Program-made: the position numbers and the translations under genes
Part shown: positions 61,762 to 64,000 of the stretch, piece by piece
Numbering within the stretch: position 1 is the first letter of the stretch
How the letters are laid out: every line of letters begins with the position of its first letter
From: Fibrobacter succinogenes
GTDB lineage: Bacteria > Fibrobacterota > Fibrobacteria > Fibrobacterales > Fibrobacteraceae
Assembly (NCBI GenBank): GCA_902762305.1
Contig: CACWNW010000017.1
Span: forward strand, 51,707 to 115,706
Direction: 5' to 3'
Length of the DNA: 64,000 nt
Notes under the pieces: generated by a model
Database searches by the model: none
What the model was told of the DNA's origin: nothing
Seen by the model: only the letters and a program-made list of their open reading frames with translations

Positions 61762-62673
61762 ATGCATTACTACGAATCGATGCAGTCCCTGATCGGGAAG
61801 ACTCCGCTCGTGAAGCTCACGCACGTGGGTGTGCCCGAAGGCGTGAACCTGTTCGCGAAACTTGAACTCTGGAACCCCTCGGGCAGCGTGAAGGACCGTA
61901 CCGGCCTTTACATGGTGAACGATGCGCTTGCGAAGGGGACGCTCAAGCCGGGCGGAGCCATTGTCGAGGCGACCGCGGGCAATACCGGCCTCGGAATCGC
62001 ATTCGCGGCGCTCAACCGCGGTGTGCGCGTGATATTCGTGGTGCCGACCAAGTTCTCGCAAGAAAAGCAGACGCTCTTGCGTGCGCTCGGGGCGGAGCTC
62101 ATCAATACTCCGCGCGAAGAGGGCATGCTCGGTGCCGAAAAGAAGGCCGAGGAACTTTTGACACAAATTCCGGGTTCCGTATCGCTCAGGCAGTTCCGCA
62201 ACATGGCGAACCCGCTCGCGCATTACGAAACTACCGGCCCCGAAATCTATGACGATCTCGACGGGCATGTGGATTACGTTGTGGCCGGCGCAGGGAGCGG
62301 TGGCACCTACAGCGGCATTCTCAAGGCCCTCAAGGAACGCAACCCGAAAATCCAGGGCGTGCTGGCGGACCCCATCGGCTCTACCATGGGCGGTGGCGAA
62401 CACGGCGACTACAATATCGAAGGAATCGGCAATGACTTTATCGCCGACACCATGGATATGTCGCTCGTGGATAGGGTCGTCAAGATTAATGACGACGATG
62501 CCTTTGAGGGTTCCCGCGAACTCGCGCAAAAAGAAGGTATATTTGCAGGGTCATCGTCTGGTGCGGCATTTGCGGCAGCGAAGAAGCTCATCGCTTCGGG
62601 CGCGCGTGGAAACATCGTATTTGTCGCCCCCGACCGCGGCGACCGTTACTTCAGCAAAGGACTGTACAAATGA
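61762..62673 (+). CDS. cysK: Cysteine synthase / cystathionine beta-synthase family enzyme
   Basis: 303 residues. The PLP lysine is in NPSGSVKDR (Lys44), with EATAGNTGLGIA and GAGSGGTYSG as the phosphate-binding loops. It could make cysteine from O-acetylserine and sulfide, or cystathionine from an acylserine and homocysteine; the upstream gamma-lyase-like gene favours the second (MccA-like). It starts one base after the upstream stop and overlaps the next regulator gene by four bases. Confidence 0.9.
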   Translation: MHYYESMQSLIGKTPLVKLTHVGVPEGVNLFAKLELWNPSGSVKDRTGLYMVNDALAKGTLKPGGAIVEATAGNTGLGIAFAALNRGVRVIFVVPTKFSQEKQTLLRALGAELINTPREEGMLGAEKKAEELLTQIPGSVSLRQFRNMANPLAHYETTGPEIYDDLDGHVDYVVAGAGSGGTYSGILKALKERNPKIQGVLADPIGSTMGGGEHGDYNIEGIGNDFIADTMDMSLVDRVVKINDDDAFEGSRELAQKEGIFAGSSSGAAFAAAKKLIASGARGNIVFVAPDRGDRYFSKGLYK

Positions 62674-63602
62674 CACTACAGCAACTCCGTTACGCTATCG
62701 GCATTGCCGAAACCGGTTCCTTCAACAAGGCCGCCGAAAAACTCTATGTGTCGCAGCCGTCCCTGACTGCGGCCATCCGCGACCTGGAAGACGAGCTGAA
62801 CATCCTGATTTTCAACCGGACGAGCCGCGGTGTCTCGCTTACGAGCGAGGGCGAGGAGTTCATCGCCTATTCCCGCGAACTCTACGACCACTACGAAACG
62901 GTTCTTGAAAAGTACGGCAAGATCGGCACGCGCAAGAAGAAGTTCGGCGTCTCGACGCAGCATTATTCTTTCGCGGTCAAGAGCTTCGTGGAAACGGTCA
63001 AGGAGTTTGATACCGACAAGTACGATTTCGCCATCCGCGAAACCCGCACCAAGGAAGTCATCGAAGACGTGGCCGCTTTCAAGAGCGACATCGGCATCCT
63101 CTACCTGAGCGATTTCAACCGCAAGATTATTACGAACCTGCTGGATTCGCGCGACCTCGAGTTCCACAAGCTTATCGAGTGCAAGGCCTATGTGTACCTG
63201 TGGAAGGGCCACCCTCTCGCGAACAACAAGTACATTACACTGAAGCAACTGGAAGACTATCCGTGCCTCTCTTTTGAGCAGGGCGACAACGGATCGTTCT
63301 ACTTTGCCGAAGAGATATTAAGTACAAACGAATATAAGCGTACCATCAAGGCGAACGACCGCGCCACCATGCTGAACCTGATGATTGGGTTGAACGGCTA
63401 CACGCTCTGTTCCGGAATCATCTGCGAGGAGCTGAACGGCGGCGACTACCTGGCTGTGCCATTCAAGGACAAGAGCGAGGAAGCGCACCGCGTGATGGAG
63501 ATCGGTTACATCTGCAAGCGCAACATGCTTCTGGGCCTGGTGGGCGAGCATTATGTGGAAAACCTGGTCAAGTATCTGAAAAACTGCAAGGATGGCGAGT
63601 AG
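62670..63602 (+). CDS. LysR-type regulator, downstream of the Cys operon
   Basis: 310 residues. The helix-turn-helix (MTLQQLRYAIGIAETGSFNKAAEKLYVSQPSLTAAIRDLE) is nearly the same as that of the regulator at 47298, and the effector domain shares STQHYSFAVKSFVE, SFEQGDNGSFYFAEE and LMIGLNGYTLCSG. It overlaps the cysK-like gene as ATGA, so it lies in the attenuated operon. One of the two regulators probably binds the motif found at seven promoters. Confidence 0.9.
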   Translation: MTLQQLRYAIGIAETGSFNKAAEKLYVSQPSLTAAIRDLEDELNILIFNRTSRGVSLTSEGEEFIAYSRELYDHYETVLEKYGKIGTRKKKFGVSTQHYSFAVKSFVETVKEFDTDKYDFAIRETRTKEVIEDVAAFKSDIGILYLSDFNRKIITNLLDSRDLEFHKLIECKAYVYLWKGHPLANNKYITLKQLEDYPCLSFEQGDNGSFYFAEEILSTNEYKRTIKANDRATMLNLMIGLNGYTLCSGIICEELNGGDYLAVPFKDKSEEAHRVMEIGYICKRNMLLGLVGEHYVENLVKYLKNCKDGE

Positions 63603-63682
63603 TTATAAACAAAATCTATAACTAACTAAAGCTAAATAGTATCACTCTATACCTTGACATCGGGAAAATCTTATTCTATCTT
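63603..63682 (+). promoter_or_regulatory. Sulfur-regulon operator and promoter, metY
   Basis: GTTATAAACAAAATCTATAA, then CTAACTAAAGCTAAATAGTAT. The -35 TTGACA (63654-63659) and -10 TATCTT (63677-63682) are 17 apart. The motif lies just upstream of the -35, ten bases nearer than before the gene at 60600. Confidence 0.65.
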
Positions 63683-63688
63683 ATTGCC

Positions 63689-64000
<312 letters not shown>

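Overview
The window looks like chromosomal DNA from a Fibrobacter-type bacterium (Fibrobacterota). The evidence is: C-terminal tails resembling type IX secretion sorting domains, long Ser/Glu linkers, many secreted proteins of unknown family, TATATT-like -10 boxes, and a gidB/rsmG-parA-parB-M23-bactofilin block. The genus is inferred from this style, not from a marker gene.

Layout. 1-9.1 kb: start of an exonuclease-domain protein off the left edge, an SGNH hydrolase, a DUF3392-like membrane protein, lipoprotein-sbcD-sbcC, nadA and mnmA. 9.3-15.3 kb: an HD-GYP sensor, a repeat-rich 700-bp gap, a FecR-domain protein, a beta-barrel protein, and an AT-rich region with a perfect DnaA box and a perfect parS (origin candidate). 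15.5-23.5 kb: an array of related secreted proteins, two with broken C-terminal tails, interrupted by a YoeB/RelB module and a macrodomain gene, then small secreted proteins and more parS sites. 23.8-27.6 kb: rsmG, parA, parB, an M23 peptidase and a bactofilin. 27.9-40.9 kb: phosphoesterase, a CAT-anticodon tRNA, a NERD helicase, envelope proteins, Nudix hydrolase, histidine phosphatase, secA, an AhpD-like protein and an RBBP9-like hydrolase. 41-47.1 kb: an AT-rich island of secreted proteins with shuffled repeat modules.

47.3-64 kb is the most remarkable part, a sulfur-assimilation island bracketed by two related LysR regulators. It holds metE; a JAMM protease; a CysO-like sulfur carrier fused to a MoeZ-type E1-rhodanese; a family 2A encapsulin with its cysteine desulfurase cargo and serine acetyltransferase; a MetY-like enzyme with TusA-like, HcyS, HcyF and HcyD proteins (thiocarboxylate-dependent homocysteine synthesis); a reverse-transsulfuration pair; and the start of another metY. 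The likely logic is that sulfur is drawn from cysteine inside or at the encapsulin shell, or activated as protein thiocarboxylates, and passed to O-acetylated serine or homoserine acceptors. JAMM proteases then release the amino acid.

Regulation is visible in the DNA. Seven promoters, six in the island plus an AhpD-like gene 8 kb before it, carry the same long operator-like motif. The transsulfuration operon is preceded by a complete Cys-codon attenuator: leader peptide, antiterminator and terminator.
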